Source: Sindora glabra
Lineage: Eukaryota; Streptophyta; Magnoliopsida; Fabales; Fabaceae
Reading direction: 5' to 3'
NCBI GenBank assembly: GCA_020226215.1
Contig: CM035226.1
Location: 93,768,895 to 93,832,894 of the forward strand
Length of the DNA: 64,000 nucleotides
Position numbers and translations under genes: made by a program. Each line of letters starts with the position of its first letter. Positions within the stretch are counted from its first letter, which is position 1. Below, in pieces: positions 1 through 11,929 of the stretch. Below the pieces are notes generated by a model. It had not been told where the DNA came from and searched no databases. It was given only the letters and a program-made list of their open reading frames with translations.

Positions 1-880
1 CCATTATGTAGTTTCTAATCCACTTAAAAGTAATAATCATCACAGAAGAGGTGGTCGATGTTGGACCAAGTCACCCCCATTTTTGAAAATGGTTAATCAA
101 GACTTTTATGACAGCAAATATTTTTGCACGTGTTTATTTATATTTTCTTGGCAAAAGTCACGTTAGTTGCACCATAGTGAAGCTCGAAGACTTTTGAAGT
201 TAAGTTTAGACTTAGGACAATTTTTGAAATCAGTTTGAGTCTTGTTTAAAATTGATTCATGGGTTAAAATGCCTTTAAAAGAAATTTAGTTGAGTTTCGG
301 CTTCTTCATTTTTTACAAATATTTTCAAATTTGTTTTGTAGCATGTTCAACAGAAAAATATATATTATTTTGGAATGAATGCCTTAAAATGTTTTTAAAA
401 TCAATAAAGTGCTTCTTCTTTGAAAATTTGATTTAAAACAAATTCTTTGTAAGATAGTAGATTATGTAATCAAGGACTCCTAGATACACATGTATAAAGA
501 TTAAGAATCAAATTTTGGATGTGACAAAAGATATAAAACCTTCAAAAATATTAGGTATCACTTGAATCAATGCTTTTGAACTATTTTGAGTTATATTTAA
601 AAATAACATAATTGATTATCAAATGATTATATTCTAGGAGGCCAGTACTCATTGAAATTTAGGTCTGATATTTTGAATTTTTTGTAGGCGATTATTTTGG
701 GTTATTAATTTTTCCCTAGTTCTCTTGAATTTTTTGTTTTCAACCTCAAACCCTCTAGAGTTTCATTTATATACCTGTACTACATTGATTTTTGCTTGTA
801 ATACTTTATCTGCTTAAATTTTCTCTCTTTAAGACTTATGCAAGGGATCCCTATGGATTTTTAAAGTAATATAGTTTTAG
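1..880 (+). repeat. Local low-copy repeat, copy A
   Basis: This stretch recurs at 6856-7345 plus 8720-9115 (copy C), in part at 4975-5500 (copy B) and at 9290-9445 (copy D). Shared landmarks are the segment around 'ggtcgatgttggaccaagtc' near 53, 'gattcatgggttaaaatgcc' near 254, 'attatattctaggaggcca' near 626 and the polypyrimidine-rich stretch near 700-800. No reading frame is conserved between copies. Copy A runs off the left edge of the window. What the unit originally was (duplicated intergenic DNA or a decayed element) cannot be told from the sequence. Confidence 0.8.
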
Positions 881-1487
881 GTTAGTAATTTTTGCCCAAA
901 AGTAAATCAACAAAACAATTTTAAAAATCTTGTCATTATTAATATTCGATGGAGGGAAGTGATAGAGAGCATCAATTTCCTTTGGTAGAGGGAGAAATTA
1001 TTAAATGTGAGGATCGACGATCACATGTGGAGTCTATTAGCATATTAAAAAGAAAGTTCTTCGCACCATTAAATAAGTAAAAGTTGGTGTTAAGCATATT
1101 TCAACAATATATTGGTCATAAATCATACATTAAAAGAAATTGAGGATATTTCTTTGCAATTTGCGCTCAATTCTTCCTTAGTTTTATTTATACAAAAACG
1201 AGTTATAAATTTTAGATTAGGGTTTTTTTGTATATTCATACCTAAAAAATAGAGTTGTCGATTTCTTTTATTTTTTCAATTAGAAAGATTTCATTTCACA
1301 TATAAGTAGAAAAACACGTTGACCCATTTAGGTTGTGCGATTTTTGCAGTAAGTGTAATTCACGGATAAATAATTTTTAGAAATATTTTTTTATTAAAAT
1401 ATTAATGGAAAGAGTGTTTCTTAATTACCATTGAGTCTATCTCTTTTTTCTTATTGAAGTTAACCTTTTTTTTACTTTATAAATGGG
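881..1487. other. AT-rich spacer, nothing recognised
   Basis: No coding potential, terminal repeats or RNA gene were seen on either strand. Confidence 0.5.
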
Positions 1488-1534
1488 ATTAAGGTTCCAT
1501 TTATTTTGTCAAAAAATTAATTTTATATGGAAAT

Positions 1535-1568
<34 letters not shown>

Positions 1569-1767
1569 GATGAAAGAATGAAACGACATTTGTATTCATG
1601 GTTTTAAAAAAATAATACTTAGAATCATGTTAGTGAAGAAAATTAAATTATTCTTTGAAATGGAGGAAGTTATTTTTTTCAAATGCTTTTTATTTAATAT
1701 TAAACAAATAAAATTATTTCCTAACTTTTTAATATTTTATAACTATTCAAAACAAACAGGGTATTAG
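1488..1767. mobile_element. Diverged MITE related to the foldback at 16 kb
   Basis: The left edge (near 'ccatttattttgtcaaaaaa') and the inner part (near 'tttaatattaaacaaataaa') resemble the arm of the structure at 16077-16572. The right edge ends near 'caaaacaaacaggg', roughly the reverse complement of the left edge. A (TA)n run at about 1542-1565 interrupts it. Similarity is low and no target duplication was identified, so the boundaries are approximate. Confidence 0.4.
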
Positions 1768-1807
1768 AGTTTCTCGTTCTGGTAGTCCAATTAAATTTAG
1801 CTTTACA

Positions 1808-1819
1808 CCCCCCCCCCCC
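1808..1819 (+). repeat. Poly-C tract of 12
   Basis: An uninterrupted run of C in otherwise AT-rich DNA. It marks no recognised element. Confidence 0.9.
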
Positions 1820-2520
1820 ATAAATAAGAAACAGTATATCAAAACCATCGTTAGATTTTGATAATGCCAGAATAAATAGTTGAGATGAAATGACTAAAAA
1901 TTTACTATATTAAAGAATGATGATATGATATTTGTATTTGTAATAGTAAATTTTGATATATTTTTAAAGATTTAAATTTTATTTACAATTAGTTTATACC
2001 AATTTTATACTTCCATTCATTCAAGTGATTGCAAGTCATTAAAAAAATTTTAAAATATTTTTGCTATCAAAAAAATTTTTCAGTTAATATGAATTTTTTA
2101 ATGAGGCATCATCTATTTATTCATCAATAATAAAAAAAAATTACACTGATGATGGATCAAATTTAAACCCTAATTTCAAACTCAACCATACATAAAAGTT
2201 ACAAATATAATATTTTACTCTATTTAATTAAGTGATGATTTTAGTATTTCAATGCACAAAATTATAATAATTTGGTGAGGATTAATTTGATATACCATAA
2301 ACTATCATAATTATTCATTCATGCAATGTTCATATGACTCTATTTAATATATTACTATCTTTATTTAAGTGCTAATTTTAGTAATTAAACACATAAAATT
2401 GCAATAATTTGGTGAGAATTTACTGCATTTGCTAATTAGGTGATAATTCGTTCTATAAGATAACTATAGTTTCTTGAGTGATTATTTAATTAATTTTTTA
2501 TTAATTATTATTTATGTTTG

Positions 2521-2862
2521 ATTTAACAGATGAAGTTCCAATTATTTAATGATAATTAATTTAATATAATAAAAAATTAGTATAATTATTTATTTATGTA
2601 AATAGTAAAAATAATTTTTTTAGTTTTAAATACGTTACTATATTTACTAATGTGATAATTTCATTAGTTTAACTCATGAAAAAAATAATATTTAGTGAAA
2701 ATTATTATGTTCAGTTCAATGACAATAGCTCACTTTTTTATTTTTGGGTTTTACTCCATATATTTCAAACAATATTTTTTTTGTTGTTATAATAGTTAAT
2801 ATATACGTATCATGCACTCAATCAACTTATTTTTATTTAACGTTAATATAATAATGTTTTCT
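2521..2862 (+). repeat. Direct repeat, uninterrupted copy
   Basis: Begins at 'ttaacagatgaagttccaat' and runs through a stretch ending near 'aacgttaatataataatgtt'. The same order of landmarks recurs at 2903-3027 and continues at 4477-4690, so this copy shows the undisturbed sequence into which the 3028-4476 element was inserted in its neighbour. No coding potential. Confidence 0.75.
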
Positions 2863-2902
2863 ATTTTAAAAGTTAATGTTAATATAATAATTTTTTATTT
2901 TA

Positions 2903-4690
2903 TTTTAACAGATGAAGTTCCAATTATCTCATGATAATTAATTTAATATATCATAGATTTGTATAATATTTTTTGGTATAAATAGTAAAAATATTTTTTT
3001 AGTGTTTAATATGTTATTATATTTAGTCCAAGGTTTTAAAAAGTAGACTACATCAGATTATGTGGACGCATTTTTGCGATTGCAGAAGCCTCCGCATCCG
3101 CATAAGGGCGCAATAGCAGTGTGAATGGAAATCACAGTTGTAACGGCACATTACAGATGTAGCAAAGTTTTGATGCGGTTGTTGCAACCTGTTGCGGGAC
3201 ATTTTCGCCGTATTTTCCCACGATAAGCCATTTACATGGTGAAAAATTGAAAATACTAAAAAAATGTCATTATCTCACCTGCAACATATGTTTTTGTTGT
3301 CAGCCAACTGTTGCACATACCTTGATGATTTTCTTTCTTCGTTTTATTTAGAGTTGATCTTTGTTTGATTGTTATGGAGTCGACGAGATCAAGGAAGAAG
3401 ATGAACAGAAAAACAAAAAAATATAAAACTAATTGTAGAAGGAAAGACTAAAATGACACTTTGAAAATGGTAAGCCTAAAACGTATTGAAAAGGCAGGAG
3501 TACTAAAATAATAAAAAGAATCCGTCCAGTCAAGAGGAAAAGACAAAAATTAAAAATTAAAAAGAACATAAAGAAAGTTAAATATTGCTATACAGCTGGA
3601 TTATTTAGAAATGTCCACCGGAAGAAATAAATATATATATTAAAAATTATTATATATATAATATTAAAGATTATTAAAAAGAAATATATATATTAAAGAT
3701 TATTAAGGGATGGATTTCAGCATAATATTAACATAAAAGATATATTAATACATTATTAAATTTAATTAAATATTAAATTTATTTTTATCATGATTGAATT
3801 TTACATATTATATAATAATATATTAATAATTAAATTTAGTAATGTGTTGAGATATTACTTATAAATGATATATTATAATTTTTTCTAAATCTATTGAATA
3901 TTGCATGAAATCCAAAGAATTATACATTAAATTTTTTAAAATAATTTGAAAAAAGTTCATATCTTTATAAATTAAAATATTTTTATTATTAAAATATTAC
4001 ATTTATTTTAGAATTTGTATTTTGTTTAAATTATTTGTTTTGAAATTTAAAAATAGGTAATTTTATGTTTTGAAAAATTCAATATATTAAAAGTTTAAAT
4101 TTTTCATAATTTAAATGATCTTGTAGATGTTGAATAATTTTTTAGCATGGATGATAAATATTAATAATATAAAGCTTTATATTCATTTTAGCAATTTAAT
4201 TATTTAGTTATTAATTATTGAATATATTTTTCCATCATTAATATTACTATTATATAATTTTTAATTTTAAAAATTAGTTTAATATATTAAATTGGATGAA
4301 AATATAGTGAAATAGAGTATTTATGAGGATTATGTCAATTTTTATATAAATGTAAGAATTTTTGAAAAATTCACAGTTGTGATGACTGCAATTCACATCA
4401 TAAAACCCACAATATCCGCAACTACAAAAAATGCAACGCAACCGTATCCGTGACTGCAACCACAATTTAAATCCTTTATTTACTGTTGTGATAATTTTAT
4501 TAATTTAACTCATGAAAAAGTAATTATAACATTATGTTAAACTGAATGACAATGGTCCACGTTTCATATTTTGTGCTTTGCTCCATATATTTCAAACAAT
4601 TTTTTTATGTTTTTATAAAGATTAATATATACATACATATTATGCACTCAATCCGCTTATTTTTATTCAACGTTAATATAATAATGTTTT
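2903..4690 (+). repeat. Direct repeat, second copy split by an insertion
   Basis: The left half is 2903-3027 and the right half is 4477-4690. Together they align with 2521-2862. The break coincides exactly with the ends of the inserted element at 3028-4476. The unit ends at the same 'cgttaatataataatgtttt' motif as the intact copy. Confidence 0.75.
3028..4476. mobile_element. Non-autonomous TIR element (1.45 kb), GCAACYGCAATTTAAATCC family
   Basis: Starts at 'ccaaggttttaaa' and ends at 'gcaaccacaatttaaatcctt', so the ends are inverted (AGGWTTTAAA against TTTAAATCCT). The subterminal 100 bp or so at each side are rich in GCGGTTGC-like words, standing out against the AT background. The flanks are tatttagt (3020-3027) and tatttact (4477-4484), an imperfect 8-bp target duplication, and the intact repeat at 2521-2862 shows the pre-insertion site. 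The inside has no transposase and is very AT-rich. The 8-bp duplication fits hAT, but a Mutator-type origin (9 bp) is not excluded. Related ends occur at 31.9-33.6 kb. Confidence 0.7.
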
Positions 4691-4974
4691 TTTAAATTTT
4701 CTTTTTTAATGTGTTTCAAGCAAGATAAAAAAACTATAGATTTAAAAAAAAATGTTCCCAAATCTTTAAGAAAAAAATTAAACTAATTTATTTTCATCAA
4801 CCCACAAATTTGTTAAAAAAATTTGGGCTAGAATTCAAATTAAAATAAATACGTGCCTTGTTTAAAAGGAATATGATCGACATAAAAACATCTTTCATAT
4901 AATCAATATGTCAATTTCTTATTATTGACTTTATTTGTGTCGATAACCACTATTGTAATCAAGGTATGGTAGAA

Positions 4975-5500
4975 CCATCCTTTTTTAAATGCATTTAAGT
5001 CTTGCTCAAAATTGATTCATGGGTTTGTGAAAAGAAATTTTGTTGAGTTTTGGCTTCTTAATTTTTGATAAATATTTGCAAATTTATTTTTTCCTTGAAA
5101 AATTGATTTAAAATCAAATTTCTTGTGAGATAGTAGATTATGGAGTTGAGTACCCTCTCTTTTGGTACTTGACTATATCAAGTCGATTGTTTTCAGTTAA
5201 ATTTGAATATAATAGTCTTTTTTTTATTTTTAGATTTAATGATATCTTTGACTTCCGAGTGGCTTCTATCATTCGACAGCCATTCAAAATTTCAAACATA
5301 ATGTTGAGTTTATCAATCTTTTCCTAATTTTCTTTGAATTTTTTGTTTTCAACCGCAAAGCTTCTAGGGTTTCATTTACATACCTATACAACTTTGGGTT
5401 TTCCTTGTAATGCTTCATCTACTTAAAATTTTCCAGGTTTAAGACTTATATCCCCATGAATTTTTAAAGTGATATAGTTCTAAGTTTCTTGGGACTTGTA
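4975..5500 (+). repeat. Local low-copy repeat, copy B
   Basis: Shares with copies A and C the run from 'aaaattgattcatgggtt' through 'gatagtagattatg' and the final part from 'tttcctaattttctttgaa' to 'agtgatatagttctaag'. It also shares with copy C a stretch after 'gattatg' that copy A lacks. Non-coding. Confidence 0.65.
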
Positions 5501-6855
5501 GTTAGAGTTGTTGAAACTTGAAATGGACTTGAATCCATAAATATGTCCATGAGTTTGCACAGAAAAAAAAAATGTAGATTAAGACTCGTAAAAGGTTAGT
5601 CAATTTAAATGCACATCAAAAGTGGTCTAGTCTCTTGGGCTTGCAGTCTACATGGACGGGTGCCTGTTCTTTTTCTTTACGTTTTCATCTTTAAATTAAA
5701 CTAATATATTACACAAATTTTAACCTAAGCAATCTGATACTCACTCCAAAACTTTATTCTTTATTTTTCAAATCAATCTAATCTAAATAAATTATTTTTA
5801 AGTTAATGATTTTATTATAAATTAATATTTTCAAAGTTAACTAATTTTTTATTATAATTTGTTTTATTTAGATTTGAATTGTTGACATAGATTAAGAATA
5901 TATTAAATATATGATTCTTAAATTTATAATTGTTATTTTAGGTTTGAATTTGTTTAAGGTTTAAAATTATTTAAAAAAATAGAAAAAGCCTGCAAATCTA
6001 ATCTGCGAACTATAGAATTCAGATTCCCATGTAAGAAGCCATAACTTTTACGGATTCAACCGGGTTCTGTTTATGGTCAATTCGTAAATGGACTGAACAA
6101 ATCCATTTAATCATTATAATTGTAACCAAAGGATTTGGTAGAAACTTTTGAAAGGCTTATTAATCCATGCGCAAATTTTTTTAAGGGAGAACCATTATAA
6201 ATGACTTTGCATCGTCTTTTCCCGTCCTTTAAATTTTTTCAATTTACTTGCTTATACAGACTTATCGTAGTTAAAATTCCTTGTGTAGAATAGGCTACTG
6301 ATGGTGGCTGTTAAATTGTACAAGCTGTTTATTCAATATTAAGATATGAAGAATATAATAAAAATAATATTTTTTATTTTAAAGAAGTTATTTTTTTCAT
6401 TATTATACTGTTAAATATCATAATTATTAATTAAAATATATAAGAAATACATTATTCTTTTACTTTAACAAAAATAAATATTTTTTAAAAAAGGTTTTCA
6501 ACAAAATAAATCAAGACTTACTAAATAGTTAATTATAATAACAAATTTTTTATTTTTATTTTGAGAAAAAGCATCTGAACATGCACCTAAGCATGTGTGT
6601 AGAAATAATAAAGGAGATTAAGAATCTTTCTTCTTGTTATAAATCGATAGTCGGAAGCAATGCTGGAGTTATATATATTTCAGCTAAGTATGTGCCCTAA
6701 ACCCTAAAATCATATATATCATTTAAAATATATCAAAATTTACTCCTCTAAAATATTGAAGCACAATTACCTTTATTGATTCCGGGATCCTAACTCAGTC
6801 ACCAGTCGGAAGTCCACAAGTCTCACAGGCCCACCACAAATAAGAAATAGTGTCA
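5501..6855. other. AT-rich spacer without recognised genes
   Basis: Contains only short unsupported reading frames. A stretch at 6640-6850 has somewhat more mixed composition and leads into repeat copy C. No promoter or RNA gene could be supported. Confidence 0.4.
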
Positions 6856-9115
6856 CCCATTATTTCCTATGTAGTTTCTAATCCAGTTAAAAGTAATAAT
6901 TACCACAGAAGAAGTGGTCGATGTTGGACCAAGTCACCCCCATTTGTGAAATGGTTAATCAAGACTTCTGTGATAGCAAATATTTTTGTTGTGTCTGTTT
7001 ATATTTTCTTGGCAAAAGTTGCGTTGGTTGCACCATAGGGGAGCTCGAAGACAAGTTCAGAGTTAGGACAATTTTTTAAATGAGTTCTTGTTCAAAACTG
7101 ATTCATGGGTTAAAATGCCTTTTAAAAGAAATTTAGTTGAGTTTTTACATTCTTAATTTTTTTACAAATATTTTCAAATTTGTTTTGTAGCATGTTCAAT
7201 AGAATATATATATATATCATTTTGGAATGAATGCCTTAAAATGTTTTTAAAAATCAATAAAGTCCTTTTTTCTTGAATATTTGGAAATTTGATTTAAAAA
7301 CAAATTCCTTGTGAGATAGTAGATTATGTAATCGAATACCCTTACTTCTCCCTCTTCACATACTTAACTATATCTAGTTAATTATTTTAGATTATATATA
7401 AATACAATACACACACCCACCAAGAGTCAACCTGTTCATTGTACAAATGAATATTTATTTTAATAATATGATAATATAATTTATATTAATTATTTATAAA
7501 GAGAATTAAATAAAAATTTGATTAATACATAGCTAACAACTCAAAGAAAGAAGTTATTTCTCTACTAATTTTGCTCAACTTTAAGTAGATAATTAATTTT
7601 AAATTTAAATATCGCATTAATTAAATATCATTTTCAATATAATTATTATAATTAATATTAATATTTAATAACATGATTTATGATAAAAATAAATTTTTTA
7701 ATACAATATATTTTTAATTTACTACCTTACAACATAAAACAAATTTTTGAAGTTAGTAATTTTATATTATGGAAGAATATTTATTTTAGTAACATAATAA
7801 TATAATTATATATTAATTATTTATAAAGAAAATTAGATGAAGAATTGATTAATATATAGCCAACAACTCTAAGAAAAAAATCATCTCTTCATTCATTTTA
7901 TTCGATATTTAAGTAGGTAATTAATTTTAAATTTATTTTATTAAAATGAGTTTTAAAATTAAACATCACATTAATTATATATTATTTTTCAAGATAATTA
8001 TTATCATTAATATTAATATTTAATAACATGATTTATAATAAGAATAAATTTTTTGTAATGATAATATAATATATTTTTTATTTATCACATTATAACATAA
8101 AATAAACTTTCAAAAACAAACTTTTTAAAGTAATAATTTTATATTAAAAATAACTCATTAAAATTCACAAATTATGACACATATATTGACTAAAATTTAA
8201 TATTTTGATATCAAATATTTTATATGTTTTTAATTCACATGAAAAAGAGAAATAACTCATATTTAGTATATTTTAAAAAGTACATTATAATAAAGTTCCT
8301 TTCTCTAAATATAATAAAAATATAAAATAGTAAACAAATAAAAAGTTTGCAGTAAATATCAAAATGATGGCTTTGATGTGATTGAAAGTAGAGGAAGGAA
8401 AAGAAAGTAAAATATAAATGTAATGCAGGAATATTTTTACAAGAATGAAATAAATAGGTTATTGTAAATTCTAGTGAAAAGTAGGGATTTAAATTCAAAT
8501 TTTTATTAGGAATTGATTTAATATTGTAAAGATAAATATTTTTTTATTTTTTATTCAGGTGAAGAAGAAATGACAAATTAAACTTTTATTAAAAAATTAT
8601 AAATTAATATATGACAAATTATAACAATGACACTTATTATAATAGTAGGTAAGAAATATTATGGTTAATATATAAGATATAAATATTATTTAGTAAATGA
8701 AGGAATTGTTAAATTACCAAACACACATATGCAAGGATTAAGAGTGCAACAATGGATGTAAGAGAAAGTATAAAATCTTCAAAAATATAAAGTGTCACGA
8801 ATGACTCTTGGTTATTTGAAATTCTATTTGAAAACAAAATAATTGAGTCCGAAATGATTATATTCTAGGAGGCCAATACTCATCTAAATTGAGACCTTAT
8901 ACTCTGAATTTTTTGTAGCTGATTATTTTGGGTTGTTATTCTTTTCCTAATTTTCTTTGAAAGTTTTGTTTTAAACCTCAAATCCAATAGAGTTTCATTT
9001 ATATACCTGTACTACTTTGGTTTTTACTTGTAATACTTCATCTGCTTAAAATTTTGTATGTTTAAGACCCATGCAAGGCATCCCAATATGGATTTTTACA
9101 GTAATATAGTTCTAG
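6856..9115 (+). repeat. Local low-copy repeat, copy C, with 1.3 kb extra DNA
   Basis: 6856-7345 matches 5-470 of copy A and 8720-9115 matches 484-880. Between them lies about 1.37 kb absent from copy A. The first 60 bases or so of that extra DNA are shared with copy B, so copy A may instead have lost DNA. The extra DNA holds a two-unit tandem duplication (7440-8100). Confidence 0.7.
7440..8100 (+). repeat. Tandem duplication, two units of about 330 bp
   Basis: Unit 1 begins near 7450 ('gaatatttattttaataa') and unit 2 near 7772 ('gaatatttattttagtaa'). Both continue through 'attaattatttataaagaa', a 'caacaactc' block and 'taattaatattaatattta ataacatgattta'-type sequence. The units are diverged and AT-rich, with no coding content. 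Confidence 0.65.
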
Positions 9116-9289
9116 GTTCGTGTTTTTTTTAATATGCATGCTAATATAGGTTAAATTAGGCCTTTAAAAATTCATATATAAATTAAATTAGACCAAATTT
9201 TAAGTTTACTATAGACTTACAGGTAAGGCTAGACCAATTTTCTATTATACTGATCTAGCTTATTTCATGCAACACTTACGCCCACCCCA

Positions 9290-9445
9290 ACTTGTTGAAA
9301 ATTGATAAGGGTTAAATTGTCTTTTTAAAATTTTTGAGTTAAGTTTTAGCTTCTAAACTTTATACAAACATTTTCAACCCTGTTTTGTACGAAACTTTCA
9401 AATTATTTTGTAGAAAAATATTAATTGGGTATAGATGCTTTAAAA
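9290..9445 (+). repeat. Local low-copy repeat, partial copy D
   Basis: Short diverged match to the part of the repeat running from the 'attgatnnnggttaaa' motif to the 'ttttgtannnaactttca' motif. A short open frame that runs through it is not conserved in the other copies. Confidence 0.45.
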
Positions 9446-9659
9446 TATTTTTAAAATCAATTAAATGCGTTTCCCTCGAAATCGTTCTTATAGAATGTGA
9501 TCTTTTATTGATTAATTGTAATAATCATGTGATTTTTGCATATCAAGTTTTAGAAAAATTCGAAAAAAAATAAATGTATAATTAAATACTTAAAATTTTC
9601 TCATATTTAAAAAAAAATTTTACATCAATATTAGGTTATACTAGATGAAATATTAAATA

Positions 9660-10560
9660 ATATCTGGTTAACATAAAGAACAGGTGAGTTTTCTCCTTTC
9701 TTTCAAAATTAGATGTTGCATCTATTTGAATGGGTTTTGTTACAATGTTTTCGAATAGATCTCATATCTTGATTTACCATGTTTGGGTTATTGTTTTTCC
9801 TATATATTTTGTTATTTGCTCTCATCATTCATGAATACTGAAATTAGCATGAATACTGAAATGTATGTTAAGTATTTGATTAAATGCTTCAAATTAGAGG
9901 GAAGCTTGCTTCGCTGAAGTTTCTTTTTGCTCTCCCCTCGCTCAGTTTGAATGGGTTTTGTGAGTTGCTTCTTCAATTTTTTTTTCTTTTTTAAATTTCA
10001 GTTTCAAAATGCTCATAACAAGCATCAGTTTAATCTAAAATTTCTTGATGACCAATTCGCATATCAAGTGTTTAATCAAATGCCTCAGATGATTTCTGTA
10101 GCATATCGATTAACTTGATTATTTTAATCATTGATGCGTGACAACACTGATTACACTATATTTGAAATTTGAACTGAGTACCAATAGAGTACTAAATTGG
10201 GCGTTCAATCTCTCTGTTACTGATTTTGCTTGGATTTTATCAATAGAGTACTTGAAATGCTCTGATCTATTGGATTCTCAATTTCTTATCTTAATCTTCC
10301 TATTTATTTATTTATTTATTTCCGGTTTTTGTTTAGTGTATAAGTAGCCATATGTGATGGAAACTTCTGTTGTTGGCATTAAATACAAAGCCCGATAGTT
10401 AGTTTGTAGTTAGCATTGCTTGATATTCACTTTGTAAATTCCTAGAATTTTATAGTTTTCTACTCCAGAATCAAAGTATTTAATCATTTGTTGTATTGGG
10501 ACTTGATTGCTGGTGAAAATGGCCTTGGCAAGGAACTTACCTAACATATATGGCAGGCTA
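9660..10560. other. Unassigned, possibly transcribed spacer
   Basis: Base composition is less extreme than upstream and a consensus donor-like 'caggtgagt' lies near 9684. No exon could be assigned. The stretch precedes the exon-like pieces and the flippase pseudogene, so it could be intron or upstream DNA of a decayed locus. Confidence 0.3.
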
Positions 10561-10582
10561 ATAATGCTCCTTTGAAGGAAAT

Positions 10583-10771
10583 TTGGAGATTAACCAACGA
10601 CTGATAGGCATATTAGTAGACTTAAGTGATCAAGATGTTAATCCAACCACTGCTGAAGTTGCAAAAGATACCATTGTCGAGTTCTCTTTCAGTGTTGTGG
10701 CTCTCAATCCAGGTTTGGAATCACAATATACCTTGTTACAAGTCGTTAGTTCAGACTCTAAAGCCTTCTAA
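10583..10771 (+). pseudogene. Exon-like open stretch, unknown product
   Basis: Encodes 62 codons with good amino-acid complexity (for example DLSDQDVNPTTAEVAKDT and EFSFSVVALNPGLESQYTLL), unlike the low-complexity frames around it. It keeps reading upstream of the first ATG for a few codons. A second short exon-like stretch follows at about 10817-10874, where one frame reads SPTQPLWFLKFLQEMAQK between an AG and a GT-poor end. I do not recognise the family. It lies 1.2 kb upstream of the flippase pseudogene on the same strand but does not resemble any part of a P-type ATPase. It may be a relict exon of another gene or chance. Confidence 0.35.
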
Positions 10772-11929
10772 TTGCTACAATGAGAACTTTGTCTTTATTC
10801 ATGTTTTGCTACCATGCAGTCACCAACTCAGCCACTGTGGTTTCTCAAGTTTCTGCAGGAAATGGCACAAAAGTAATTTTCCTTTTTTGGGTATAAAAAT
10901 TAAAACATGAAAAACTGTGGAGTCATATAATTTCTATTCTTAATTTAACGTATTCTATGTTTATAGCCAACTCCACCAATTTATAATTCAAGGTATACTC
11001 ATGTAGCCATAGTTCTTTGACAAAGTAGTAGTGGTGAAATAAATCCGCACAACCACAGTACTATCATGATGTAGAAATATTGAGTTTTATGATTATATCT
11101 ATTTGATTTCCATTTGAGTTTCTAGGAATCTCTCTTACTAGCATAGTTGTTAAGGGGGCTTTTTTAATGTGAATTAAAGTTTCTAAGAATCTCTCCTACT
11201 TTTTAATGAAGTTATTTTCATAAATAAGATAGTCCATTTTTTACTCAAATTTTAACTGACATTGAATGGAAGCAGAGCTTTAAATATGATTCTTCCAACT
11301 TTCTAATACAGATATGCTTACAACTTCAATAGCACCTAAAGTGGGAGTAAGTTCTTATTAAAGCCACAGTCTTCTGAAAATCAAATATTCAAATAAAAAC
11401 TTTGAACTGAAGTTCTGAACTAATTTATTGAGTACATTTTCTATTTGGGTGAATCTTTTCCCTAGAATGTGCAGAGGGAGCCTTCTTAATCTTCCTATTA
11501 CTTATGTTTTCAATAGGAGTTTTTTTAAGACTAATATCTCCTTTTACTGATTGAAGGTTAATTACTTCAGTTGGATGATAAATCAGGATATATATATATA
11601 TATATATTCTAATCTATATAATAGGTGCAGTTCAATTTAAAGAAATTTCCATAGGATGTAACAATTTAGATAAAGAAGAAAATTAATTACATATATGCAG
11701 AGCAAGGTAGTTATTTCTAAAAAGGCTCATATGGAAAGTTACTAAGATGTTTTGAAGTGTAAGACACTTTGTTTTTGAATTTTTACTTTGGCTTAACCCA
11801 TTAGTTTGATTAACGAGATAGTATAAATGAAAAATAAGGCCCAAATTTAAAAATCTGTTGGTGTTCATAAACTTCTATTATATTAATATTGGTAATGTTC
11901 AATGAATTGTTTCATCCACTTTCTCTGCT

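Noticed and set aside
8235..8498. 87-codon minus-strand frame rich in F, Y and I
   Set aside because: Low-complexity AT-rich DNA with no recognisable motif; probably chance.
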